This document shows, in pieces, positions 16,349 through 26,129 of a stretch of DNA of 64,000 bases (positions within the stretch are counted from its first letter, which is position 1; each line of letters starts with the position of its first letter). The stretch covers positions 62,001 to 126,000 of the forward strand of contig NZ_RXFQ01000012.1 in NCBI RefSeq assembly GCF_003951285.1, in the 5' to 3' direction. The notes under the pieces are model-generated. The model was not told the DNA's origin and searched no databases. It worked only from the letters and a program-made list of their open reading frames with translations. The stretch is from Variovorax beijingensis. GTDB taxonomy: Bacteria; Pseudomonadota; Gammaproteobacteria; Burkholderiales; Burkholderiaceae_C. Both the position numbers and the translations under genes were made by a program.

Positions 16349-17332
16349 CTAGGCCGCGTCGGCAGCTTTCATCGTCGCGTGGCGGCGCCGGTATTCGCGC
16401 GGCGTCATCTGCAGGTCGCGAACGAAGGCTCTTCGCATTACTTCCTGAGATCCATAGCCGCACTGCGCGGCGATGGCCTTGAGGGGGCGTGTGCTCGTCT
16501 CGAGCAGGCGACAGGCGGTATCAAGGCGGATCTGCTGCACGCCCCGCCCTGGCGAGAGACCCGTCACGCGTTCATAAAAGCGCGCGAAGGAGCGCGTGGA
16601 CATGTGGACCTCCTGCGCCAATCGGGCGACGCTGAGCTTCTCTTGCAGATGTGCCGCGATCCACTGGTGCAGCGCGCCGATCCGCGCGTCGGGCGCGGGC
16701 GGCTCGAGCGGTAAGCGGCGGCGGCGCAGCATGCCGCAGCGACGGCTGCGCGGCCCGGGCAGGCGGGAGGCAAGCGTTTCGACAAACGCGGCGCCCCGGT
16801 CCTCCTCGATCCAGGACAGCGCCAGATCGGCGCCCTGGCCCGGTTCGATGATGCGCCAGCTGCGCGTTCTCATGCCGGCCGCGAACAGGTCCGGTCCCTG
16901 CCCGCCACAGCGCAGCGCCGGCGGCGTGGCACGCCCCTGTCGCTGCACGACGCGGGCCTCCGGCGCAGGCGGCAGCAATGCCTGCGCGCCCAGCACGGCG
17001 CAGCGGCTCAGACGCCGTCGGTTCCTGGAGAGCCATTCGCGCAGGCGCTGCACGCCTGCCGCCTCGGCCGCGCCCGGAATGGGTTCGCCGCTGATAAAGA
17101 GCGTGCTCGCCCGCCCGGCGAGCCGGTGCGGCAATGCATCCGTCGACAGTGCCACACCGCTTGAACTCAGGGTTTGGCCGCCCGCGGCGGAGGCCAGCCG
17201 CACGTCGTAGCCGGCGAGTTTCTTGTTGCGCGTCCGGCGCAAGGAGGCATTGGCGGCCTTGAAGACCGCGAGCATGCGGAGAACGTCGAGAAGAAGGAAG
17301 CCGGGAAGCAGCAGCAGCCAGACCTTGTGCAT
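16349..17332 (-). CDS. AraC-family regulator with a degenerate DJ-1/PfpI-like N-terminus (GlxA type)
   Basis: The protein is 327 residues. The N-terminus begins like the amidotransferase-like domain of GlxA-type regulators (VWLLLLPGFLLLDVLRML), but this domain is poorly conserved and lacks an obvious nucleophile cysteine motif. The C-terminal 100 residues contain two helix-turn-helix units: VARLAQEVHMSTRSFARFYERVTGLSP and IAAQCGYGSQEVMRRAF. It is divergent from luxR across 310 bp, so it may share a control region with it. The ligand and target genes are unknown. Confidence 0.8.
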   Translation of the reverse strand: MHKVWLLLLPGFLLLDVLRMLAVFKAANASLRRTRNKKLAGYDVRLASAAGGQTLSSSGVALSTDALPHRLAGRASTLFISGEPIPGAAEAAGVQRLREWLSRNRRRLSRCAVLGAQALLPPAPEARVVQRQGRATPPALRCGGQGPDLFAAGMRTRSWRIIEPGQGADLALSWIEEDRGAAFVETLASRLPGPRSRRCGMLRRRRLPLEPPAPDARIGALHQWIAAHLQEKLSVARLAQEVHMSTRSFARFYERVTGLSPGRGVQQIRLDTACRLLETSTRPLKAIAAQCGYGSQEVMRRAFVRDLQMTPREYRRRHATMKAADAA

Positions 17333-17642
17333 CGTGAGAAGCCAACGTAGGGGGATCGATCCGCAATCTTCTGACCCTGGGCCGCACCGCGCCAGTGCGC
17401 GAAGGCAGGCTCGCGAAATTGGCAGAAATGGTGGTGAATTTTGCCTCCGGGCTCCGCGAGGCGCTCCTAGACTGTCGCACCCTTGCCTCCATCACGCGCT
17501 GAACGACCCGCCACGCGCACGCCGCAGGCAGGCGCAGCGCGGGTCGGTTCAGGCGGCTGGGCCGCCCGCCGGGCTGCGCCGCGGGAGCGTCGACCGCGCC
17601 CGCGAAGAAGGTGGGGGTGCCGACGACGCAGGAAGTGCACCT
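17333..17642. other. Divergent intergenic region between the AraC-type gene and luxR
   Basis: This 310-bp stretch separates two divergently transcribed regulators. It is GC-rich and carries the luxR ribosome site (AGGAAG near 17629). I searched it for an element like the luxI-side lux box and found none. No hairpin or convincing -35/-10 pair stands out. Confidence 0.4.
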
Positions 17643-18350
17643 ATGAACAAGTGGACCCAAGATGTTCTCGGTCGGTTGAACGAGGCCAGCGAACCATCCC
17701 AGGTGCTCGCGCAGGTCAGCGTGGCAGCCAGGCAGCTCGGCTTCGAGCATTGCGCCTACGGGCTGCGCACCCTTGTGCCCTTCACCCGGCCGAAGACTTT
17801 GATGTTCAGCACCTACGATGAACGATGGAGCCGCCGGTACATCAGTGCGGGATATCTCCAAGTGGATCCCACCGTCGCCCACGGCGTGCACAGCGGGGCG
17901 CCCGTGGTCTGGAGCAACGAAGTCTTCCGGGACGCGCCGCAGATGTGGGACGAGGCGCGCTCTTTCGGCCTGCGTGTCGGCTGGGCGCAATCGGTCTTCG
18001 AGCCCGACGCGCGAGTCGGCATGCTGTCGCTTGCCCGCTCGGGCGAACCGCTGACGGCCGCGGAGATGCGCGCCAAGGACCCCTCGCTCCAGTGGCTGGT
18101 GAATAAAGCCCACCGCGCGTTCTGCCGCCTCCTGAGCGGCCCGCTCGCGGGGATTGAACCGCTGACGAAGCGGCAGGTGGAGGTGCTGCGCTGGACGGGC
18201 GACGGCAAGACGAGCGACGAAATCGCGGCCATCCTCTGCATCTCGAAGCCCACGGTCGATTTCCATCTGAGGAACGCAATGGCGAGATTCGATGCCGCCA
18301 CCAAGAGCTCGGCCGCGGCGTTCGCTTCACGTCTCGGGATCCTGAACTGA
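17643..18350 (+). CDS. luxR: LuxR-family quorum-sensing regulator
   Basis: The protein is 235 residues, with the ATG at 17643 preceded by AGGAAG. The N-terminal autoinducer-binding domain keeps the family's acyl-homoserine-lactone contacts: W62, Y66, D75, P76 and W90, within WSRRYISAGYLQVDP and PVVWSN. The C-terminal domain (about 160-225) has the LuxR helix-turn-helix LTKRQVEVLRWTGDGKTSDEIA and ISKPTVDFHLRNAMARF. It is a complete regulator, not a truncated solo. It converges with luxI, and the two genes overlap by 24 bases at their 3' ends. Confidence 0.93.
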   Translation: MNKWTQDVLGRLNEASEPSQVLAQVSVAARQLGFEHCAYGLRTLVPFTRPKTLMFSTYDERWSRRYISAGYLQVDPTVAHGVHSGAPVVWSNEVFRDAPQMWDEARSFGLRVGWAQSVFEPDARVGMLSLARSGEPLTAAEMRAKDPSLQWLVNKAHRAFCRLLSGPLAGIEPLTKRQVEVLRWTGDGKTSDEIAAILCISKPTVDFHLRNAMARFDAATKSSAAAFASRLGILN

Positions 18351-18989
18351 ACGGGTGGCAGCGACCCCTTCGTCCGCAGGCCGGCGGGCGACTCGGCCGA
18401 TCCCATCGGCCTGGCAGTCCCGGCGCGGACACCAGTTCTTGTCCACGTCGATGAGGCAGGCGAACAGAAGCTGGCCGTCGACCCGCAATGGCGGTGCCGC
18501 ACGGTGCGCGGACAGGCCCGTGCGACGCAGGATGCGCTCGATGCCCAGTGGCGAGGCGCTGATGAGCCGTCGTCCGCCCTCCTTGGCGACGGTCCGCATC
18601 GCGGCGCTCAGCATGTCCAGCGCGAGCGACCATCCATGGGGATCCCCGCCCATCCCGAGCCGCGTGCCGTCGCCGGCGGCGAATCGCGACAGTTCCCAGA
18701 TGTCGGGCGAGCACGGCGCCGGCGTGTCGCCGAGCAGCTGCGGGAAGAGGCTGGCCAGAAGATAGGGCCGGTGCGTGGGCAACAGGCGGCTCGTGCCGAC
18801 GATCTCGCCGTCCGGATTGCGTGCGATCAGATAGATGGTGTCCTTCCGGTCGAATTCGTCGAGTTCCAGCCGGCCGCGCGTATGGAGTTTCCAGCCCAGC
18901 TTCTCGACGAAAACCTCGTAGCGGTAGCGCGCCATGTCGAACAGCACGTCCGCTGAGAAAGAATCGATCGTTCCCGCAATGATCTCCAT
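18327..18989 (-). CDS. luxI: LuxI-family acyl-homoserine-lactone synthase
   Basis: This 220-residue enzyme makes an acyl-homoserine lactone from S-adenosylmethionine and an acyl carrier. All usual conserved residues are present: R23, F27, W33, D44, D47, R68, E99 and R102, in RYRYEVFVEKLGW, LDEFDRKDT, GTSRLL and WELSRF. The C-terminal region (LFACLIDVDKNW) is also typical. Upstream is a 20-bp lux-box-like element. The acyl chain cannot be told from sequence. Together with luxR it forms a full quorum-sensing pair beside conjugation and partition genes. Confidence 0.93.
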   Translation of the reverse strand: MEIIAGTIDSFSADVLFDMARYRYEVFVEKLGWKLHTRGRLELDEFDRKDTIYLIARNPDGEIVGTSRLLPTHRPYLLASLFPQLLGDTPAPCSPDIWELSRFAAGDGTRLGMGGDPHGWSLALDMLSAAMRTVAKEGGRRLISASPLGIERILRRTGLSAHRAAPPLRVDGQLLFACLIDVDKNWCPRRDCQADGIGRVARRPADEGVAATRSVQDPET

Positions 18990-19015
18990 GAGGTCACCTC
19001 GCTGAATGAGGCCGC

Positions 19016-19063
19016 ATTACAGCCTGATGACGCACACCGGGGACACTGTCAGAGTTGATAGGG
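19016..19063 (-). promoter_or_regulatory. luxI promoter with lux box
   Basis: A 20-bp imperfect inverted repeat at 19044-19063 reads CACTGTCAGAGTTGATAGGG on the plus strand; its core is CTGTCA-GAGT-TGATAG, with five of six arm bases paired. It resembles lux boxes of the CepR type. On the minus strand a -10-like TGTAAT lies at 19021-19016. The box is therefore centred about 44 bp upstream of the likely transcription start, overlapping the -35 position, which is the classic place for activation by LuxR. The luxI start codon is 55 bp downstream of the box. Confidence 0.6.
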
Positions 19064-19411
19064 TTGGCGACGTTCGAGGGCGTCGTTGTTGCGGTGCAGT
19101 TGCTCGCGTTCCGTGCATGATCGCTTCCACGAATAAGGCCGCTTCGTGCAAGCGTTCGACGCGATATTCGCGGGCGCTGGAGGAAAGGAGCCGGCATGTC
19201 GCCAAGGCATAGACATCCGCCCCGAGGAGCCGGTGAGCCTGATTGTCGGCAGGCAGTCGCGAACCAGGGGAGCTTCCTTCAATGGGCACTGCCCAAGCAG
19301 ATGCTCATGGACGAGCCGCCGGCGCTCGCGCTGCTGGAAGCATGAGTTGTCTTGATCAGGCAGAGCTGTCCAGGCAACTCTTTCGCAGCCGCCCGCTGGC
19401 TCAGTATTTCG
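19064..19411. other. Non-coding stretch upstream of luxI
   Basis: About 350 bp without a convincing gene. Short open frames exist on both strands but have no ribosome sites, and the minus-strand frame ending inside the lux box (RRQPYQL then stop at 19049) looks like the tail of a decayed gene. Nothing else is recognisable. Confidence 0.35.
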
Positions 19412-19439
19412 TAATAAGTAGCTTATAAGCTACTTATTA
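19412..19439. repeat. Perfect 28-bp palindrome without spacer
   Basis: The left arm TAATAAGTAGCTTA is directly followed by its exact complement TAAGCTACTTATTA. It lies in an AT-rich stretch about 300 bp before the AbiEi antitoxin gene. A palindrome of this length and symmetry is typical of an operator for a dimeric or tetrameric repressor. No regulator for it is obvious in the window. Confidence 0.6.
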
Positions 19440-19550
19440 TAACCTTTTCGAGGCAGAAGCTTCGCTTCGAGGCGGGGTGTGCGGCCCTCCTGTTCGGTCC
19501 TGACTGGTGCAGAGAAGGGGCTGCTATCGATATAAATATCAAAAAGCCGT

Positions 19551-19576
19551 GCTATGGAGCATTTATGCTCCATAGC
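19551..19576. repeat. Perfect inverted repeat A upstream of abiEi
   Basis: Arms GCTATGGAGCAT and ATGCTCCATAGC of 12 bp each flank a TT centre. It is nearly identical to the repeat at 19652-19679 and lies 101 bp upstream of it. It is probably a second binding site for the same protein, most likely the AbiEi antitoxin, because described AbiE operons are autoregulated by AbiEi bound at two inverted repeats. Confidence 0.55.
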
Positions 19577-19626
19577 ATAGCAAAAATCCTGCCATACGCA
19601 AGTCCTTTCCCGGTGGGAGAGGGATT

Positions 19627-19655
19627 TGACAGACAAATCATGGAGATGTATGCTA
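19627..19655 (+). promoter_or_regulatory. Sigma-70 promoter of abiEi
   Basis: TTGACA at 19627-19632 and TATGCT at 19650-19655 are separated by exactly 17 bases, close to the bacterial consensus. The -10 overlaps the left arm of the inverted repeat at 19652-19679, so a protein bound there would block RNA polymerase. The GTG start of abiEi is about 73 bp downstream of the -10. Confidence 0.65.
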
Positions 19656-19679
19656 CGGAGCATAAATGCTCCGTAGCAC
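19652..19679. repeat. Perfect inverted repeat B overlapping the abiEi promoter
   Basis: Arms TGCTACGGAGCAT and ATGCTCCGTAGCA of 13 bp each flank an AA centre. The repeat covers the -10 box and the start of transcription of abiEi. Relative to repeat A there is one compensated change (A/T to G/C) in each arm, which keeps the symmetry. This argues that the palindrome itself is under selection as an operator. Confidence 0.6.
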
Positions 19680-19727
19680 ATCAAGACTGCGTTTTTCTGT
19701 CTCGCATACAACCCGAGGGGGTCCTGC

Positions 19728-20612
19728 GTGGTAAATCGCTCGCGCATCCAGATCGCCAAGGCAGACATCGTTGCGCGCTTCAACGAAAAAGGGCCACACG
19801 TTCTCAAGTATCGCGAGATCGGCGCGATTCTTTCTGCCGAGCGGCGCGGGTGGAGGTTGGCACAGAAGACGACCATCGACGAGTTCATCGGCTTCCTGGC
19901 AAAAAGCGCCGATCTCCAAGTGTTCGAGTTCGACTTCCCCAACAGGGTGGAAAAACTCTACGTCTGGGGAAGCGTGCCGACCTTGGAAATGCTGCTTCAC
20001 TTGAAGGCGAACAGCTACTTCAGCCACTACACCGCGGCCCGCATGCACGGCCTTACGGAGCAGATTCCAACGAGCATCTACATCAGCCACGAGCGCTCCA
20101 CCGAGACCCCTCGCGCGGATGTCGACCAAGCAGCGATCGATGAGGCCTTCGCGAAGCCCGCCAGGGCGACTCAAAATGCGGTGACCTTCGGTGACCGGCG
20201 GATCGTTCTTGTCAACAGCGCAAAGACCCTCCAACTCGGTGTCGTGACGCAGACCGTGAAATATGGCGCTGCAGAAGACGCGACTGTTCGCCTGACCAAC
20301 GTGGAGCGAACACTCATCGATGCAGTCGTGAGGCCCATCTACACAGGAGGCGTCTTCGAGGTTGCCAAGGCCTTCGAACTGGCCAAAGAACAGGTGTCGG
20401 TCAATGGTCTGTGTGCCATGCTGAGGAAATTGGGCTTCATCTACCCCTATCACCAGGCAATTGGCTATTACATGGAGCGCGCTGGATACCGCCCCAAGCA
20501 ACTCGACCTGGTAAGAAGCTTCCCCATGGAGTACGACTTCTATCTGACGCACGAGATGACGGATTCGGAATATGTGAAGCAGTGGCGACTTCACGTTCCG
20601 CGCGGCCTCTAG
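19728..20612 (+). CDS. abiEi: AbiEi-family antitoxin/transcriptional regulator
   Basis: The protein is 294 residues, with a GTG start at 19728 and GAGGGGG seven bases upstream. Features of AbiEi antitoxins are the N-terminal winged-helix-like region and the stretches YFSHYTAARMHGLTEQIPTS (about 105-124) and VRLTNVERTLIDAVVRPIY (about 187-205). AbiEi represses its own operon and counteracts the nucleotidyltransferase toxin AbiEii. Here the toxin gene faces it on the opposite strand, and the two stop codons share a single CTAG at 20609-20612. Codon use is less GC-biased than in neighbouring genes. Confidence 0.82.
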   Translation: MVNRSRIQIAKADIVARFNEKGPHVLKYREIGAILSAERRGWRLAQKTTIDEFIGFLAKSADLQVFEFDFPNRVEKLYVWGSVPTLEMLLHLKANSYFSHYTAARMHGLTEQIPTSIYISHERSTETPRADVDQAAIDEAFAKPARATQNAVTFGDRRIVLVNSAKTLQLGVVTQTVKYGAAEDATVRLTNVERTLIDAVVRPIYTGGVFEVAKAFELAKEQVSVNGLCAMLRKLGFIYPYHQAIGYYMERAGYRPKQLDLVRSFPMEYDFYLTHEMTDSEYVKQWRLHVPRGL

Positions 20613-21518
20613 CCCTTGGCGGCCAGTCGATCTGACACGCTCACTGCGATGCGCACGACGTAGTCGAAGTAGAAATCGAAGCTTTCGAGTTCAACATCGG
20701 GACTCACGGTGGCGACCACCGCCGGGAAGTCCTGGCGGTGAAACTCTCTGTAGTTCTGGAGCAGACCGAGCCATTCGGTCGGTACGCGCTTGAGGCGGAA
20801 CATTTCAACCAGCATGTCGATCGCCTCGCCCGAGCAAACGTTCAATTTCAACGTCTCCATCAATGTGTAGATGTCGATGACATCCCGTGCTCGAGGACTT
20901 CCCGGCCTGGACCGTCTAATGATGGGCATGTACTCGTCCATCTGTTGGCAAAGCGCTCGCAGCTTCTCGCACACGATCATGGTCGGTGAGTACACGTAGA
21001 TTCGATAGCCATCGAGATCAGCCTCCTGCTTGCCATCGGTGCACTCGAAGCGGCTGATGTCAATCAGGAACTTCTTGCCTTGCCCGATCGTGACGGCGTT
21101 GCGACGCAGTGCCTCCAGGTCACCCTTGTGCTCGCCGAAAAAGGCCGCATCCACAAGCTTGAACTCGACCGCGTACCCACCCCCAAAAGCCCGCCAAGTC
21201 TTCGGACATGGTGCCAGGCCTCTCTTCCATCTTGATGTCGAAGGCCTCGTAGGCCGCAGCCCTGAAAGTTTTTTCCAGCGCTGCGCTGAGGCGCTTGAGA
21301 GTGGCTTCCACGCCCTCAGGGAAATCGAGTTTCATCGAGAAATCGAGATCCACCGAGGCTCGTGCGCTGAGCCGGTGGATCAGCGCCATGGCATTGCCGC
21401 CCTTGAGTACCAGCTCCTCCAGCAACTCATCGTCCGAAAACATGGCCATGACGGCCAGCCGCTTGATTTTTTCGACGGCTGTTGCCTCTGCAGTCTTCTC
21501 GACCTTGTTCTTCGCCAT
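20609..21518 (-). pseudogene. abiEii: AbiEii-family nucleotidyltransferase toxin, frameshifted
   Basis: Reading from the ATG at 21518, the N-terminal half contains the nucleotidyltransferase signature LVLKGGNAMALIHRLSARAS followed by VDLDFSMK. The frame is lost near 21179, where one extra base breaks WGGYAVEFKLVDAAFF. The next frame continues to 20609 with the rest of the domain (GKKFLIDISRFECTD, PTMIVCEKLRALCQQ, RARDVIDIYTLME). Together the halves give about 303 residues, the normal length. AbiEii toxins add nucleotides to cellular targets. As written the gene is broken; a sequencing error in the C-rich run is possible. Confidence 0.75.
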
Positions 21519-21689
21519 GGCTGTGGGTCCTTTTCGTGGGAAACAACCGAACCGGTGAAACCGTCCGTTGCAGGTGAACGACTCTGGATCGTAGCGGCGG
21601 GCGTTCTCAACACTCGGCTCCCAAGCACTCGTGGTGCAAACCAATTTTCCGGGCCGCCCCGCCGCAGGCGAAGGATCCGGGTGGTTCGC

Positions 21690-22545
21690 TCACGGACGGC
21701 GTGCTGCCCAGACGGTGAAGGCACCGGCCGCGACGATCAGGATCACGCCCACAGCGGCCTCGGGGCGCGGCATGTCGCCCCAGATCGCGTATCCCAACAG
21801 CAGGGCCCAGACGATCAGGCTGTAGCGAAAGGGCGTGACGACCGAGAGATCGACGCCGCGGCAGCCCACGATGAGCGCGTAGTTGCCCAGTGCCGCGCAA
21901 CCCGCCGCCGCAGCGAGCATGCCGAGCTCGTGGCGCGTGAGCGGCGCCCAGCGTTCCACGAGTCCCAGCAGCAGGCCCGCCAGGCACACCGCGAGCGTGG
22001 TCGCCACGGCGATGATCGACGACGGGACCGTGGCGGGAATGCGCCGCGTCACCAGGTCGCGCGCGGCGAGCGAGGCGGCACACAACAACGCGCAGGCGAG
22101 GCCGGCTGCAGGGACCTCGGACCGCGCGGACGGCCGGATCACCAGCAGGACGCCGGCGAATCCCGCCGCGGTGGCGAGCAGTCGGCCCCCATGCCAAGAC
22201 TCCCATCGCAGCGCCATCGCAGTGGCGGCAATCATCAGCGGCGCGGTCATCATGAGCGTGCTGACCGTGGCGAGCGGCGCGAGCGACAGGGCGACGACGG
22301 AACTGAGGGCGGTCGTGATCTCGAGCCCGCATCGCACGCCGACGATCGGCCGCAGTGCCGTGCGCCAGCCGGCGCGTGTCCCGCGGGCGAGGGCCAGGAC
22401 AAAGAGGGTGGCGAAGGCGCCGCGCACGGCCAGGACCTGCCCGGGTGGGAGGCTCTGCGCTGCCAGCTTCACGAAAACATCGTTGAGCACGTAGCAGCCC
22501 ATGGCCACCAGCATGAGCAGGATTCCGCGGCGGTTGGCCTGTGCG

Positions 22546-22553
<8 letters not shown>
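21690..22553 (-). CDS. EamA/DMT-family transporter
   Basis: The protein is 287 residues from the ATG at 22553. It has ten predicted membrane segments in two EamA repeats, starting with GILLMLVAMGCYVLNDVFVKLAA and repeating from about residue 145. The family exports or imports small metabolites, and the substrate cannot be predicted. The start overlaps the end of the fused pabAB gene by eight bases, so the two are co-translated. This suggests that the transporter handles a product or intermediate related to the chorismate-derived compound. Confidence 0.88.
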
Positions 22554-24744
<2,191 letters not shown>

Positions 24745-24805
24745 GGAAGGCTCCTCGGCGGAAAGCGGGGCTGTGCATCGTTGAAGAATCAGGCGGATGT
24801 CGCCA

Positions 24806-24829
24806 CTGCGCAATGTGCTAGTTGCGCAG
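24806..24829. promoter_or_regulatory. Inverted repeat upstream of pabAB
   Basis: Arms CTGCGCAA and TTGCGCAG of 8 bp are exact complements with an 8-base spacer. The repeat lies 62 bp before the pabAB start, a typical operator position. No regulator gene is adjacent. Confidence 0.4.
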
Positions 24830-25518
24830 GCCGGCAGCGCCTGTGCATGCGGCGCGCTCACCGCCCGCATGTCCGGTCGCTCGCATTTCCGCGGTGTTCC
24901 GGTCCGTGCCCGGGGCTTTTGGAGGGAAGGGGAGCGGCGAAGGCCTGCCGCTGGGACGGCGCCTTCGGAAGGCGCGGGTCGGCGTGAGGACCCGCGATCC
25001 CGCGCAAGCGCGAGTTCCGATGGTCCGCCGCCAAAGCCCACGAGGGGGCCGGCGCGCGGCGGGTTCTGCGCTCGCCGGCCGCCGTGGCCGGCGGCCGCAC
25101 GGCGCCGGTCTAGCGCGTGGGAGAACCCGGGGTCCAGAGGACCACGGCATCCTTGCGCAAGACCACCCAGCCGCCGACCGTCAGCGTCGCCGCGCTGAGC
25201 GATGCGACCGGGTTGCGCACAGCGTAGTCGTTCAGCCGAGGCGCCGATGTCCCGATCCAGCCCGGGCGCTGCGGCGATGCCAGCAGGGTCCTGGAATTGC
25301 GCCTGAGCCGACGCAGGCCTTGAACGGAGGACGGAAAAGCCATGTCAGCGGATGAGGATGAGGTGTCGAGGGCGGCTGAGGCGGAATCTACATGGTGCGA
25401 AGTGCACGTTCCGCACGGACCGCGCCCCGGTGACGAACGCGCGGCGCGCCCCAGGGTGCTTGCGTCGACCGCCGGTGGTGCAGGGCGGCCCCGGCGGGCT
25501 GCCGGGCGCACACGCCGT
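24830..25518. other. Intergenic stretch with a possible small membrane protein
   Basis: About 690 bp separate pabAB from the Lrp gene. A minus-strand frame from 25343 to 25110 could give a 77-residue protein with one membrane segment (LSAATLTVGGWVVL), but there is no ribosome site before it. The remainder is GC-rich and featureless. I see no RNA gene here. Confidence 0.3.
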
Positions 25519-26037
25519 CTAGCGCCGCGAAGCCGCCGCGCCCGTCTTCGTGCCGAGCAGGTGGCCCAGCGGCAGCGCCACCTCCGACTTGATCTCGCGC
25601 AGCACGATGCTCGAGCGCACGTGCGTCACGCCTGGCAGGCTGAAAAGCACCTCGTGCAGGAAGCGCTCGTAGTGCTTCATGTCCGGCACGGTCACGTGGA
25701 GGATGTAGTCCGCCGGCCCGGTGGCTGACACGCAGCGAATGATCTGCGGGCACGCGGCCACCACCGCTTCGAAGCGCTGCACCATCGCCTCGCTGTGCCG
25801 GTCGAGGTTCACTTCCGCCACGGCCGAGACATGCAAGCCCACCAGTTCGGGGTCGATCAAGGCCGTGTAGCCGCGGATGACGCCGGCGGCCTCCATGTCC
25901 CTGATGCGCTTCCAGCAGGGCGTGGGCGAGAGCCCGACGACCTCGGAAATCTGCTGCACGGTCTGTCGCCCGTCGTGCTGCAGTGCAGAAAGGATCTTGA
26001 GGCAATGTTCGTCAAGAGAAACAGAATCAACTTTCAT
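25519..26037 (-). CDS. Lrp/AsnC-family transcriptional regulator
   Basis: The protein is 172 residues, with an N-terminal helix-turn-helix (VQQISEVVGLSPTPCWKRIRDMEAAGVI, about 26-53) and a C-terminal RAM/ligand domain (IIRCVSATGPADYILHVTVPD). It is divergent from the indolepyruvate ferredoxin oxidoreductase gene across 92 bp, so that gene is the likely target. An aromatic or branched amino acid, or its keto acid, is a plausible ligand, inferred from the neighbour. Confidence 0.92.
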   Translation of the reverse strand: MKVDSVSLDEHCLKILSALQHDGRQTVQQISEVVGLSPTPCWKRIRDMEAAGVIRGYTALIDPELVGLHVSAVAEVNLDRHSEAMVQRFEAVVAACPQIIRCVSATGPADYILHVTVPDMKHYERFLHEVLFSLPGVTHVRSSIVLREIKSEVALPLGHLLGTKTGAAASRR

Positions 26038-26057
26038 CGCGATTTCCGAGAGGATTC

Positions 26058-26094
26058 TTCTTCAAACAAGGGTCTGCGCCAGTGTATTGAAGAA
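26058..26094. promoter_or_regulatory. Paired inverted sites between the Lrp gene and the oxidoreductase gene
   Basis: TTCTTCAA (26058-26065) and its exact complement TTGAAGAA (26087-26094) lie 29 bp apart start to start, about three helical turns, in the divergent 92-bp region. This spacing suits binding by an octameric Lrp-type protein. The sites probably control both genes. Confidence 0.45.
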
Positions 26095-26129
26095 ACACTT
26101 ACTTGGGGGGCGGCAGAACAATTCCGGGC

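Noticed and set aside
19430..19942. 170-residue minus-strand frame over the palindromes and abiEi start
   Set aside because: It overlaps the abiEi promoter and N-terminus, has no ribosome site and has implausible composition.
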